Counted from the first letter of the stretch, positions 16,504 through 25,499 are shown. The stretch is DNA of 64,000 bases from an uncultured Lachnospiraceae bacterium (GCA_910588875.1 CAJURT010000014.1:5856-69855); one strand, 5' to 3'. Numbers and translations: made by a program. The notes: a model not told the origin generated them from the letters alone.

Positions 16504-17292
16504 ATGATAAAATTGATTGTGTCGGATATTGACGGAACCCTTGTACAGGACGGCGGGAATGAACTGAACCCGGAATTATTCGGGGTGATTTTAAAACTCC
16601 GCCGGCAGGGGATGCAGTTTGCGGCGGCCAGCGGGCGCCAGTGGGTCAGCATTGAACGGACGTTTGAACCAATAAAGGAGAAGATTTTCTACCTTTCGGA
16701 TAATGGGGCTTATGTGGGGCTCCATGGCAGGAATCTTTACCTGAATACGGTGGAGCCGGGGCTGGTCCGGGAAATGGCGCAGGAGATCCGTAAGGCAGGT
16801 ATGACGCCCATGGTCAGCGGCCCGGATGTGGTGTATCTGGAGGAAGGGAATGAAAAGTTCTACGACTGGCTGGTCAACGGCTATAAATTCCGTGCAAAAC
16901 AGGTAAAGGATCTGATGGAGGTACCAGAGCCGTTTATCAAGGTTTCGGCGTACCGCCCCACAGGGATCGACCCGGCCACCAGGCAATTGCGTGAAAGGTA
17001 TCAGGACCGGCTGAAAATCACGATCTCAGGGGATATGTGGATGGACTGTATGGCACCGGGGATCAACAAGGGCGGTGCAGTGAAGCTTTTGCAGGAGAGC
17101 CTGGGGATAACCCCTGAGGAGACCATGGTGTTTGGAGACCAGATGAATGATATTGAGATGATGCAGCAGGCATATTATAGTTTTGCAGTAGGAAATGCCA
17201 GGCCCGAAGTGAAAGCAGCTGCCCGTTTCCAGGCAGATGTGAACGTGAAGGACGGGGTGCTCAAGGTGCTGAGGCTGTTGGTACAGGAGTGA
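16504..17292 (+). CDS. Cof-type HAD-IIB family hydrolase
   Basis: Haloacid-dehalogenase superfamily phosphatase of the Cof/YbiV group, 262 residues. Motif I has the nucleophile and acid Asp8/Asp10 (SDIDGTLV), and the motif III/IV region shows NKGGAVKLL and FGDQMNDIEMM. The large C2B cap lies between. Members hydrolyse sugar phosphates, FMN or other small phosphates with low specificity; the substrate is not predictable. It begins a new unit after a strong terminator and is 7 bases from the PrsA-like gene. Confidence 0.9.
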   Translation: MIKLIVSDIDGTLVQDGGNELNPELFGVILKLRRQGMQFAAASGRQWVSIERTFEPIKEKIFYLSDNGAYVGLHGRNLYLNTVEPGLVREMAQEIRKAGMTPMVSGPDVVYLEEGNEKFYDWLVNGYKFRAKQVKDLMEVPEPFIKVSAYRPTGIDPATRQLRERYQDRLKITISGDMWMDCMAPGINKGGAVKLLQESLGITPEETMVFGDQMNDIEMMQQAYYSFAVGNARPEVKAAARFQADVNVKDGVLKVLRLLVQE

Positions 17293-17299
17293 GGTTTTT

Positions 17300-18268
17300 A
17301 TGCGGAAAAAGAGAACGCAAAAATGGCGGGCAGCAGCATTTTCCTTGGCCGTGGCTTTGGCTGCGGGGGGCTGCGGGGAAAGTACCCCTATGGCATCGGA
17401 GGAAGAGGTGGTGGAAGGCTACACCGATGCCCAGATCCGTCTGGTGGTGGCTACAGAGAGGAACCGTTACAGTAAAGTATATTCCGGCCAGATATGGGGG
17501 GTCAAGGTGGGGGATGAGGAGGTAACCTTCCAGGAGTACCTCCTGGGGGAGGTGCGGCATTTTCTTGAGGAAGTGAAAACCATGAACCTTCTGGCAGACC
17601 AGCAGCAGATTGACCTGACCAGCCAGGAAAAGGAACGCCTGAGGGAATTGACGGAGGATTATTATAGCAGCCTGACGGAAGCGGACAAGGCATATACCGG
17701 TATCAGTGAGGATGAGGTCTATCAGTTATATATGGAATATCACCGGGCAGGGAAGCTGGTGGATGAATTGACAAAGAATGTGGATATGGAGATCAGCGAC
17801 AGTGAGGCAAAGGTGATTACGGTCCAGGAAATCAGGGTTAGTGACAATGATAAGGCAAAAAGAATCCATACGCAGGCCATGGGGGCGGGGGTGGATTTTT
17901 CTTCCCTTGCCAGGGCTGTCTCCGAGGACAGCCAGATTGAGAAATCCGTGGGTCGCGGGGAACGTTCCAGGGAGTATGAGGATGCGGTGTTTATTTTGGC
18001 GGAGGAAGAGATCAGCCCGATTATCCGGGATGGGGATGGGTTTTATATTGTAAAATGCATCAATGAATATGATGAAGAGGCGACACTGGAGCGGAAGCAA
18101 AAGCTTGCCCTGAACCGGAAGAACCAGGCATTCCGTAAGGTCTATGAAGGGTTTGCAGCGGAGAATCCGGTAGTGCTGGAGGGGAATATCTGGGACAGGT
18201 TCCCCTTTGCCGATGAGGGATCCACCACAGCAGATTTTTTTGAGTGGTATGGGGACTATATGGAGTGA
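17300..18268 (+). CDS. PrsA-like peptidyl-prolyl isomerase lipoprotein
   Basis: 322-residue exported lipoprotein. A basic N-terminus (RKKRTQK) is followed by a hydrophobic segment ending in a lipobox-like AAGGC. The middle is a SurA/PrsA-type helical chaperone region and the part from about residue 170 to 270 resembles a parvulin (PpiC) rotamase domain (VQEIRVSD, FSSLARAVSED, GDGFYIVKCINEY). The function would be folding of secreted proteins at the outer face of the membrane. The parvulin domain is divergent, so isomerase activity is uncertain. The frame overlaps the upstream lead of the next ORF, but the next start chosen lies after its stop. Confidence 0.78.
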   Translation: MRKKRTQKWRAAAFSLAVALAAGGCGESTPMASEEEVVEGYTDAQIRLVVATERNRYSKVYSGQIWGVKVGDEEVTFQEYLLGEVRHFLEEVKTMNLLADQQQIDLTSQEKERLRELTEDYYSSLTEADKAYTGISEDEVYQLYMEYHRAGKLVDELTKNVDMEISDSEAKVITVQEIRVSDNDKAKRIHTQAMGAGVDFSSLARAVSEDSQIEKSVGRGERSREYEDAVFILAEEEISPIIRDGDGFYIVKCINEYDEEATLERKQKLALNRKNQAFRKVYEGFAAENPVVLEGNIWDRFPFADEGSTTADFFEWYGDYME

Positions 18269-18333
18269 ATGCTTTGGTTAGGCCAGGCAATTATGGGCGG
18301 AAGACATGGGCAGGCCAAGGGAGGGGAGAAGCT

Positions 18334-18831
18334 ATGGTTGGGCTGAAAATTGAGGATCTGAAAGAGTTTACATCAAAATTATTCGTGGGCGGGGCCTTTG
18401 ATTCCTGGCTGCTTAGGGAGGCGGAGGTAACCACCTTTAATGTATTTACCATTGACGGAAGGATCCGGAAGAGGTATTTTACGGAGCAGGAGAGGGAAGA
18501 GGGACAGATAGGGGAGTTATCGCCCTGGAAGCTGATCCGGCCTTTCTGTTATTCTCTGATTCGGGGAAAACGTTTGCCGGAGAGTTTTCGGATTACCCTG
18601 CAGCTTCCGGCAGAAGGGGTAGAGCGTTTCCTTCAGTCTGTGCAGCCGGAATTCGGGGCAGAGCAGGTGGGGGGCCTGTATTTGAATATCCGTTATGAGG
18701 AACAGACCCTGCGCTGCGTGACCGGTATTTCCCTGAAGGTATTTACCATGGATAAGCGGATCGAGCATGGATGGGATGCATGGATGGGGCAGTTTTTGAA
18801 GGAAAAGGGGATTGCATATATCAAGGAGTGA
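18334..18831 (+). CDS. DUF5721 family protein
   Basis: 165-residue soluble protein matching the Lachnospiraceae family I know as DUF5721. The N-terminus reads MVGLKIEDLKEFTSKLF and the body is rich in beta-strand-like stretches (FNVFTIDGRI, LYLNIRYEEQTLRC). Function is unknown. ATG 18334 is preferred over the in-frame ATG 18244 because GGGAGGGGAG is centred about 10 bases before it. It follows the PrsA-like gene and may share its message. No membrane segment or catalytic motif is visible. Confidence 0.75.
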   Translation: MVGLKIEDLKEFTSKLFVGGAFDSWLLREAEVTTFNVFTIDGRIRKRYFTEQEREEGQIGELSPWKLIRPFCYSLIRGKRLPESFRITLQLPAEGVERFLQSVQPEFGAEQVGGLYLNIRYEEQTLRCVTGISLKVFTMDKRIEHGWDAWMGQFLKEKGIAYIKE

Positions 18832-18843
18832 GACAGACACGTT

Positions 18844-19296
18844 ATGGAAAAATATGGAGAGATTACCTGTCTGCTTGGCCTTGCCGGAGTTTTCCTGAGC
18901 ATACCTGCAGCAATTGTTTATTCCGCATGGAAGAATACGGTAAAATACACATGGCTGTTTGCCTGCATTGCCGGATTCTGTTTTTTTACCGTTTTGATTC
19001 ATGGGAATATTTTAATTTCGTATGATGACATCAGCGACCCTAACTATGAAACCTATAAGGACTGGAATACCTGGAAGTTTATTCTGTGTGATATAAAACA
19101 TTTGCTTTTCTGGACAGGGATCGGAGTGCTGAATTATTTTGGCTTTATTCGGAGAAACAGAATGATTCGCCGTTTATGCATTGCGGGAATATGCGGTTTC
19201 CTGCTTCTGTTTTTTGCCATGATGGTGCTTTGCCGGGTTACTTCGCTCAGTGCATCTGTACTGAAAACCAGTATTGTTAGCACTCATTTTCAATGA
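18844..19296 (+). CDS. Small four-helix membrane protein, unknown
   Basis: 150-residue protein with four evident hydrophobic segments (around residues 8-26, 38-57, 83-102 and 111-131) separated by short charged loops, including DDISDPNYETYKDWNTWK. I do not recognise a family. The ribosome site is weak (CAAGGAG about 15 bases upstream), so expression is less certain than for its neighbours. The stop codon lies inside the CIRCE element of htpG: its last codons and the HrcA operator share bases. It may be cotranscribed with the DUF5721 gene. Confidence 0.6.
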   Translation: MEKYGEITCLLGLAGVFLSIPAAIVYSAWKNTVKYTWLFACIAGFCFFTVLIHGNILISYDDISDPNYETYKDWNTWKFILCDIKHLLFWTGIGVLNYFGFIRRNRMIRRLCIAGICGFLLLFFAMMVLCRVTSLSASVLKTSIVSTHFQ

Positions 19297-19303
19297 GTGC
19301 TAA
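19277..19303. promoter_or_regulatory. CIRCE element (HrcA operator)
   Basis: TTAGCACTC, nine spacer bases, GAGTGCTAA: an exact match to the CIRCE consensus bound by the heat-shock repressor HrcA. It lies 7 bases upstream of the htpG -35 box and overlaps the stop codon of the upstream membrane-protein gene. Confidence 0.95.
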
Positions 19304-19310
19304 TTTTCTG

Positions 19311-19339
19311 TTGACAATTAGCTGCTTCCGTATTAAAAT
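19311..19339 (+). promoter_or_regulatory. Sigma-A promoter of htpG
   Basis: TTGACA at 19311-19316, a 17-base spacer and TAAAAT at 19334-19339, almost perfect consensus, immediately after the CIRCE site. The predicted transcript starts about 195 bases before the htpG start codon. Confidence 0.85.
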
Positions 19340-19365
19340 ATACTCCAGAGATTCCAGGGCAGGGA

Positions 19366-19482
19366 ATTGCGGAGGGAATCTGGTTCTGGTTTCGGATGCG
19401 GGGGACGCCTTGAGAGGGCGGTATGTTTGGGCCAAATCCCTGCAAGGGGCGCCGGCGGTGTCCCACGAACTGCAATTTTTAG
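19366..19482 (+). other. Structured htpG leader or small RNA candidate
   Basis: Between the promoter and htpG lies about 115 bases of GC-rich sequence that can fold: AATTGC near its left end can pair with GCAATT near its right end, which is followed by TTT; inside, GGGAC can pair with GTCCC and CCC-TGCAA-GGG forms a small hairpin. This could be a leader controlling htpG or a processed small RNA. I recognise no known RNA family. A 66-codon frame runs through it, but its start lies upstream of the predicted transcript start. Confidence 0.35.
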
Positions 19483-19542
19483 ACACGTTCTGACGTGGTA
19501 TGCCGGAAAAGCAAGAAAATAAAAGAACAGGAGTGATATGCG

Positions 19543-21546
19543 ATGGGCAGCAAATCAGGCAATTTATCGATTAACAGTGAGAACATATTTCCGATTATCA
19601 AAAAGTGGCTTTATTCGGACCATGACATCTTCTACCGGGAACTGGTGTCCAATGGCTGTGATGCCATCACCAAGTTAAAGAAGCTGGAGTTGATGGGAGA
19701 GTACGCCAAGCCGGAGGATATGGAGTACAAGATTCAGATCACTGTGGATTCGGAGGAAAAGTCCATCCGGGTGCAGGACAATGGTCTGGGTATGACGGCG
19801 GAGGAAGTGGAAGAGTATATCAATCAGATCGCATTCTCCGGCGCACAGGATTTCTTAGAGAAATACAAGGACAAGGCCAATGAGGATCAGATCATCGGGC
19901 ATTTCGGGTTGGGATTTTATTCGGCATTTATGGTGGCGGACAAGGTGACCATTGATTCTCTGTCCTACAAGGAAGGCAGCAGGCCGGTGCACTGGGAGTC
20001 AGAGGGCGGCCTGACCTTTGAGATGAAGGACGGGGACAAGGAGGATCAGGGTACGGTTATCACCCTGTATCTGAATGAGGACAGCTACGAGTTTTCCAAT
20101 GAATACCGGGCCAGAGAGGTGCTGGATAAGTACTGCTCCTTCATGCCGATTCCGATTTATTTAAGCAATGCCAAGGCAGAGCCGGAGTATGAGACCATTG
20201 ACAAGGAAGAGTTGACGGACAAGGACACCATTGTGGAGACCGTGGTGGAGCCGGCCAAGACCGAGGAGAAGGAGAACGAGAACGGGGAGAAGGAGACGGT
20301 GGAGATCGAGCCCTCCAAGGAGCGCTACAAGATCTTAAAGCGCCCGGTGGCACTTAATGACACCACCCCGCTGTGGAACAAGCATCCCAATGAGTGCACG
20401 GAGGAGGAGTACAGAAGCTTCTACCGGAAGGTGTTCATGGATTACAAGGAGCCTCTGTTCTGGATTCACCTGAATATGGATTATCCGTTTAATCTGAAGG
20501 GAATTCTCTACTTCCCCAAGATCAACACGGAGTATGATTCTATTGAGGGCACCATCAAGCTTTACAACACTCAGGTATTTATTGCGGACAATATCAAGGA
20601 AGTGATTCCGGAGTTTTTGATGCTCTTAAAGGGCGCTATCGACTGTCCGGATCTGCCCCTGAACGTTTCCCGGAGCGCCCTGCAGAACGATGGTTTTGTG
20701 AAGAAGATCTCCGATTACATCACCAAGAAGGTGGCGGACAAGCTGACCGGCATGTGCAAGACCGACCGGGAGAATTACGAGAAGTACTGGGATGACATTG
20801 CTCCCTTTATCAAGTTCGGCTGCATCAAGGATGAGAAATTTGCCGAGAAGATGAATGATTACATTCTCTTTAAGAACTTGGACAAAAAGTACCTGACCCT
20901 GAAGGACTGCCTGGAGGAGAACAAGGAGAAGCACGAGAACAAGGTGTTCTATGTGACGGACGAGAAGGAGCAGAGCCAGTATATCAATATGTTCAAGGAG
21001 GAAGGGCTGGATGCGGTGATTCTTCCCCACAATATTGACAGTCCCTTCATCAATCACTTGGAGCAGAAGAACGAGGGCCTCAAATTCCTCCGGATTGATG
21101 CGGATCTCAACGATACCTTCAAGGAAGAGGTGAAGGAGGATGACGAGGAGTTTAAAAAGACAGCGGAAACCCTGACGGAGATCTTTAAGAAGGCTTTGGG
21201 CAATGACAAGCTGGAGGTCAAGGTGGAGAAGCTGAAGAACGAGAATATCTCCTCCATGCTGACTGTGGCCGAGGAGAGCCGCCGGATGCAGGATATGATG
21301 AAGATGTACAATATGTACGGCATGGATCCCTCCATGTTCGGCGGCGCCGGCGAGACATTGGTGCTCAACGCCAACCACAAGCTGGTGCAGTATGTGTTAA
21401 ACCATAAAGACGGGGAGAACACGCCCAAGTTCTGTGAGCAGCTGTATGACCTGGCCCTGTTGAGCCACGGCACCCTGAACCCGGAGCGGATGACGAAGTT
21501 CATTGCCCGGAGCAATGAGATTATGATGATGATGGCTGGGGAGTAA
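19543..21546 (+). CDS. htpG: Chaperone protein HtpG (Hsp90)
   Basis: Bacterial Hsp90, 667 residues, somewhat longer than the usual 620-640. The GHKL ATPase domain contains the Asn-bearing RELVSNGCDA, DNGLGMT and GHFGLGFYSAFMVADKV. The middle domain carries the catalytic-loop Arg region (LPLNVSRSALQND). The extra length sits in a charged linker near residues 228-258, rich in Glu and Lys and resembling the eukaryotic Hsp90 linker. It is headed by CIRCE and a consensus promoter, so HrcA control is expected, and closed by its own terminator. Confidence 0.96.
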   Translation: MGSKSGNLSINSENIFPIIKKWLYSDHDIFYRELVSNGCDAITKLKKLELMGEYAKPEDMEYKIQITVDSEEKSIRVQDNGLGMTAEEVEEYINQIAFSGAQDFLEKYKDKANEDQIIGHFGLGFYSAFMVADKVTIDSLSYKEGSRPVHWESEGGLTFEMKDGDKEDQGTVITLYLNEDSYEFSNEYRAREVLDKYCSFMPIPIYLSNAKAEPEYETIDKEELTDKDTIVETVVEPAKTEEKENENGEKETVEIEPSKERYKILKRPVALNDTTPLWNKHPNECTEEEYRSFYRKVFMDYKEPLFWIHLNMDYPFNLKGILYFPKINTEYDSIEGTIKLYNTQVFIADNIKEVIPEFLMLLKGAIDCPDLPLNVSRSALQNDGFVKKISDYITKKVADKLTGMCKTDRENYEKYWDDIAPFIKFGCIKDEKFAEKMNDYILFKNLDKKYLTLKDCLEENKEKHENKVFYVTDEKEQSQYINMFKEEGLDAVILPHNIDSPFINHLEQKNEGLKFLRIDADLNDTFKEEVKEDDEEFKKTAETLTEIFKKALGNDKLEVKVEKLKNENISSMLTVAEESRRMQDMMKMYNMYGMDPSMFGGAGETLVLNANHKLVQYVLNHKDGENTPKFCEQLYDLALLSHGTLNPERMTKFIARSNEIMMMMAGE

Positions 21547-21592
21547 GGACACAGATTTGCAATTTGACTGATATGATTTCCAAATACGAATG

Positions 21593-21627
21593 GCGGAGCA
21601 TGAAAATCAATGCTCCGCTATTTTTCT
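21593..21627 (+). terminator. Terminator after htpG
   Basis: Nine-base arms GCGGAGCAT / ATGCTCCGC with an 8-base loop (21593-21618), then TATTTTTCTC. It separates htpG from the convergent ABC transporter operon. Confidence 0.88.
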
Positions 21628-21644
21628 CAAAGGGAGGGCAGCTG

Positions 21645-22847
21645 TTATGCCGCGGTTCTGCTTCTCTGCCCCCGGTAAGTTCCAAAAGCCGCAGCGGCGG
21701 CAATAACGCCCATAACGAAAACCGCCATAACCGGGTAACTGACACACATTCCGAACACATGGAAAACCTTATATCCGCCAAATACCTCTTTTATCAGCGT
21801 GACGTTGGCCAGTCCGAAGTCTACCAGGGCCCCAAGCCTCTGCGTAACCGTATCGCTCATTGACGCCAGCCCTACATTTGCAAACAAAATCGCAAGACTT
21901 ACGCCAGCCGTACCCATCTGGCTTTTCATGCGGGAGGAAATAAAACCGATCATCAGGCTGTATACCGCGCCGGTAAAAATAAGCCACACGGCCCCGACAG
22001 CGGCAAGCTGCCAGACCTTAAACGGGAACAGGGAACGGGCATAGGTGGGAACGGACTGGATGGCGGCATCCCAGCCGTGGAAACTCCCATGGGGCAGAAA
22101 ACCGAACAGAAACGTAGCGGCCAGGTACAGCGCGACCACAACCGTGGAGGCGGCGAGTATGCTCAGCAATTTTGCCGTGACGATTTTCCGCCTGCCGTTT
22201 CGGGAACTTAAAATCAGATTATCCATGCCGCTGGATCGCTCTACGGCGAAAACCGGGGCAATGATGAAGGTCAGCGGCACAAACAGAAGGAACTGCATCA
22301 TATTTTCTCCCCAGTTGTTGAACAGGTTTTCCCACAGCAGGATGTTGGCAAACTTCGGCTCCCCCAGTTCCTTTTGCCGCTTCAGGGCAATGGACAGTTT
22401 TCGGCAGGCAAAGGTATTCTGCTTCCCTTTACGTTCCAGTTCTGCGATTTTCTCTTGCAGAAGGGCGATGCCATAGGGGTCTTCGATGCTCTCCGGCGGT
22501 GTGCCGTTCCAATATTCCTCCACCCGTTCGGTATAGGCGTGGTAATTCACTGCCAGAATGATCTCCGGCTGATCTTTGATACTCCGGGCGATCATCCGGG
22601 CATCCGTGCCGTACCGGGCGCTGATCTCCTGATAGATTTTTTCCGCTTCCGCGGCTTTTTTGCTGTCGAACGGACCTTCCCAGCCGGCGGTCAATTCCTC
22701 GTAAGCGCGGTAACTGTCATTGCCGCCGATCAGGAACATGGTGGAAGTGAGACCCACCACACTGTAAAGGAGGAGCAGACACATCAGTAAGAGCAGGGTT
22801 TTCTTGTTAAGCAGCAGTTTTCGCAGTTCAAATCGAAACAATGACAT
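21645..22847 (-). CDS. ABC-2 type transporter permease
   Basis: 400-residue membrane protein. One hydrophobic segment near the N-terminus (residues 17-37) is followed by an extracytoplasmic stretch of about 130 residues, then five further hydrophobic segments. This is the layout of ABC-2 permeases that partner stand-alone ATPases. The start at 22847 follows GGGAGGTAACG; an in-frame upstream extension of 60 residues overlaps the ATPase gene and is rejected. It is last in the MarR-led operon, directly after its ATPase. Likely exports or protects against an antimicrobial compound; substrate unknown. Confidence 0.85.
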   Translation of the reverse strand: MSLFRFELRKLLLNKKTLLLLMCLLLLYSVVGLTSTMFLIGGNDSYRAYEELTAGWEGPFDSKKAAEAEKIYQEISARYGTDARMIARSIKDQPEIILAVNYHAYTERVEEYWNGTPPESIEDPYGIALLQEKIAELERKGKQNTFACRKLSIALKRQKELGEPKFANILLWENLFNNWGENMMQFLLFVPLTFIIAPVFAVERSSGMDNLILSSRNGRRKIVTAKLLSILAASTVVVALYLAATFLFGFLPHGSFHGWDAAIQSVPTYARSLFPFKVWQLAAVGAVWLIFTGAVYSLMIGFISSRMKSQMGTAGVSLAILFANVGLASMSDTVTQRLGALVDFGLANVTLIKEVFGGYKVFHVFGMCVSYPVMAVFVMGVIAAAAAFGTYRGQRSRTAA

Positions 22848-22851
22848 CTCG

Positions 22852-23733
22852 TTACCTCCCGGCCTTTCCTGGCAAGTAGTTGAAAAGATACAGATAGGCG
22901 TCCTCCAGCGTTGGTACGGCCTGTACTGCGTCAGGGACAGGCTTTGTGTCCGCAATGATGCGGACCTCCATGGGGCCGTCCTTTGCCCTGACATTGCTGA
23001 TGACAGCCTGGTTCTGATAGTCCACAAGCTGTTCGGCGGGCATTTCCGCCAGCCAGACCCGGCCCTTCATCCTGTGGATATATTCTTCGCCTGTGTGGAT
23101 GTGCTGGATGGTGCCGTACTCCATCATCATGATCTGGGCGGCGATCTGCTCCACATCGGATACGATATGGGTGGAGAGCAGCACCAGACGGTCCTTCGCG
23201 TAGGCAGAGATAATGTTGCGGAATTTGATCCGTTCATAGGGGTCCAGGCCGGAGGTGGGTTCGTCCAGAATCAAAATCTCCGGGTCGTCCAGAAGGGCCT
23301 GGGCAATCCCCAGTCTGCGCTGCATTCCGCCGGAATAGGCGCTGCATTTCCGTTTCAGATCGTCCCACAGGCCAACGCTGAGGGCCAATTCCTCGATCCG
23401 CTTTTTGGCGCGGGCTTTTTCCATGCCTTTCAGCGCTGCCGAGTATTCCAGGTAATCCCTGCCGGTAAAATCGCTGTAAAAGCGGACGTCCTGGGGCAGA
23501 TAGCCGATTTTTGCCCGGTATTCATCCCCTACAGCTTGGATGTCCTTTCCGTCATACAGGACACGCCCTTTTGTGGGGGACAGCACATCGGCCAGTATTC
23601 CGATCATGGTGGTTTTTCCTGCTCCGTTGGGACCCAGCAGGCCGTAGACCCCTGTCCCCATGGTGAGGGAAATTCCTTTTAGGACCTGTTTGCTCTTGTA
23701 GTTTTTTGTGACAGCTTCCAATTGTAATTCCAT
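22852..23733 (-). CDS. ABC transporter ATP-binding protein
   Basis: 293-residue single ABC ATPase of the antibiotic-transport class (BcrA/YhcH-like). Walker A is GPNGAGKTT, the signature YSGGMQRRLGIAQALL and Walker B LILDEPTSGLDP, followed by the switch His in LLSTHIV. A C-terminal extension of roughly 70 residues is typical. It starts 3 bases after the preceding permease gene ends and precedes its own permease gene by 4 bases, so the pair forms one exporter inside the MarR-controlled unit. Confidence 0.92.
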   Translation of the reverse strand: MELQLEAVTKNYKSKQVLKGISLTMGTGVYGLLGPNGAGKTTMIGILADVLSPTKGRVLYDGKDIQAVGDEYRAKIGYLPQDVRFYSDFTGRDYLEYSAALKGMEKARAKKRIEELALSVGLWDDLKRKCSAYSGGMQRRLGIAQALLDDPEILILDEPTSGLDPYERIKFRNIISAYAKDRLVLLSTHIVSDVEQIAAQIMMMEYGTIQHIHTGEEYIHRMKGRVWLAEMPAEQLVDYQNQAVISNVRAKDGPMEVRIIADTKPVPDAVQAVPTLEDAYLYLFNYLPGKAGR

Positions 23734-23736
23734 AAG

Positions 23737-24585
23737 TTACCTCCTGGTGGCGGCTCCGCCGCCCCGCATCCCTGCAGCGACCTTGATGGTGGAAAAATCC
23801 GCCCGGTCAAATTTGCGGACGCACAGCACAAAGAAAAAGGTTCCGATCAAAATGGTGATGGCCAGCCCCATCAGCGGCGTGATCACAAATCCGCCAAGGT
23901 CGAAGGCCATGCCCTGTGCTACCAGTTCCCTTGTGTCCAGCGTGCGGGCCCCCAGGGCGATATAGCGGAAGATGGAGGTGGTGTAGGTCAGCGGATTTAA
24001 GTAGACAACGGGCAGGAGAAACCCGGGTATCATGGTGGTGGGGATATACGCGCCGGAAACAAAGGTCAGGGGCATCATAATCATGGAACTGATGGTCTGG
24101 AAGGCGGGGGAATTGCGGGAAACCGTTGCCAGAAACAGGCCGATGGCGCTGAATGCCATAGCGGAAACCAGCATGACCGCTGCCAGCAAAAGGATTTGCA
24201 GGACACCCACCCGCAGGCCAAGTACAATGCCGCAGATCATAGTAACAATGCCTTGCAGCGTGGCAATGACCGCTCCCGACAGAATGTGTCCCATGGAGAT
24301 CTGTGTCCGCGCAATGGGGGCCACCAGGACCTCTTTCATATATCCGCCGGAAATGTCGGACAAAATATCAGAGGAATTGTTGACGCTCACCTGGAACACG
24401 CTCATGATGATCACACCGGAAATCAGGTAATTCATGGGGGCGTCAAGGCCGCTCATGGAGGATTTCATCAGAAACGAAAACATCACCAGCATAAACATGG
24501 ACATAAAGAGCGCTCCGAACACCCGCCCCTTGCTTCGGACATAATTCAGCAGATTCCTCTGCATAATACTTGTAATTGGGTTCAT
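23737..24585 (-). CDS. ABC-2 permease, DrrB-like
   Basis: 282-residue integral membrane protein with six hydrophobic segments and the ABC-2 family core (GAYIPTTMIPGFLLPVVYLNPLTYT). DrrB-type permeases pair with DrrA-type ATPases to export hydrophobic drugs. Its start overlaps the stop of the DrrA-like gene by 4 bases (ATGA), a sign of tight stoichiometric coupling. The C-terminus ends in an unusual Arg/Gly-rich tail (MRGGGAATRR). Confidence 0.9.
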   Translation of the reverse strand: MNPITSIMQRNLLNYVRSKGRVFGALFMSMFMLVMFSFLMKSSMSGLDAPMNYLISGVIIMSVFQVSVNNSSDILSDISGGYMKEVLVAPIARTQISMGHILSGAVIATLQGIVTMICGIVLGLRVGVLQILLLAAVMLVSAMAFSAIGLFLATVSRNSPAFQTISSMIMMPLTFVSGAYIPTTMIPGFLLPVVYLNPLTYTTSIFRYIALGARTLDTRELVAQGMAFDLGGFVITPLMGLAITILIGTFFFVLCVRKFDRADFSTIKVAAGMRGGGAATRR

Positions 24586-25499
24586 CCTTCTCGAATCTCC
24601 TTTCCTGTAATCGCCAGGAACACCTCGTTCAGTGTCCCGTTTTTCACCTCAAAGTCCGTAATCTCTGCCCGGTGCGCCGATAAAATTTCCAATGCAGCAG
24701 GCGCTTTTTTCGTATGGAACACCAGCTTGTTCCCATCCTTCCGGCAGGGGATTGCCTGTTCCCGCAGCGTGGCCTCCATTGGTCCGGTCCGGGCGCACAC
24801 AACATCCACCTCTGTACCGGTATATTGATGCTTCAAATTCTCTGGCGTATCGTGAGCGACAATCTTCCCGTGGTCTATGATGACGATCTTGGAACAGGCC
24901 TCCGCCTCGTCCATATAGTGGGTGGTCAGGAAGATCGTCATGTTTTTTTGTCTTTGGAGCCGCCGGATATATTCCCACACATTTGCCCTGGTCTGTGGGT
25001 CCAGGCCGGTGGTGGGTTCATCCAGGAACAAAACCTTCGGGTCGTGCACCAGCCCTTTGGCAATCTCGGCCCGCCGTTTCATGCCGCCGGACAGGCTGCC
25101 CACTGCCGCCCGCCTCCACTGCGTCAGTTCCACCAACTCAAGGGCAAAGCCAATGCGCTCCCGCACCTCATTCTTTGGCACTTTGTAGAAACTGCAATGG
25201 TATCTCAGGTTTTCTTCCACAGTCATTTGGGCATCCAGGGTGGAATCCTGAAAGACGATCCCGATGTCCTTCCGCACCAGACTGCGTTCCCTGGAAACGT
25301 CATGGCCGTTGATGGTCAGAGTGCCTTTTGTCTTGTCCAGGATGGTACACAGGGTATTGATGGTCGTGCTTTTTCCCGCGCCGTTGGGACCGAGAAACGC
25401 GAAAATACTGCCCTCGTCTACGGTGAAAGAAATGTCATCCACCGCTGTAAAATCTCCGTACTTTTTTGAGAAATGCTCCACTTGTATGATGGGTTCCAT
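24582..25499 (-). CDS. ABC ATP-binding protein, DrrA-like
   Basis: 305-residue ABC ATPase. Walker A GPNGAGKST, Q-loop FQDSTLD, signature LSGGMKRRAEIAKGL, Walker B VLFLDEPTTGLDP and switch LTTHYMDEAE. A DrrA-type C-terminal region follows, with a sequence resembling the domain that contacts the permease. ATG 25499 is chosen because GGAGGTAATGAC precedes it; a 22-residue in-frame extension runs into a hairpin and is rejected. It is the first transporter gene after marR, separated from it by a terminator-like hairpin. Confidence 0.93.
   Translation of the reverse strand: MEPIIQVEHFSKKYGDFTAVDDISFTVDEGSIFAFLGPNGAGKSTTINTLCTILDKTKGTLTINGHDVSRERSLVRKDIGIVFQDSTLDAQMTVEENLRYHCSFYKVPKNEVRERIGFALELVELTQWRRAAVGSLSGGMKRRAEIAKGLVHDPKVLFLDEPTTGLDPQTRANVWEYIRRLQRQKNMTIFLTTHYMDEAEACSKIVIIDHGKIVAHDTPENLKHQYTGTEVDVVCARTGPMEATLREQAIPCRKDGNKLVFHTKKAPAALEILSAHRAEITDFEVKNGTLNEVFLAITGKEIREG

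Noticed and set aside
19293..19493. 66-codon ORF in the htpG leader
   Set aside because: Its start codon lies upstream of the predicted htpG transcript start and inside the CIRCE element, no ribosome site precedes it, and the sequence looks structural rather than coding.
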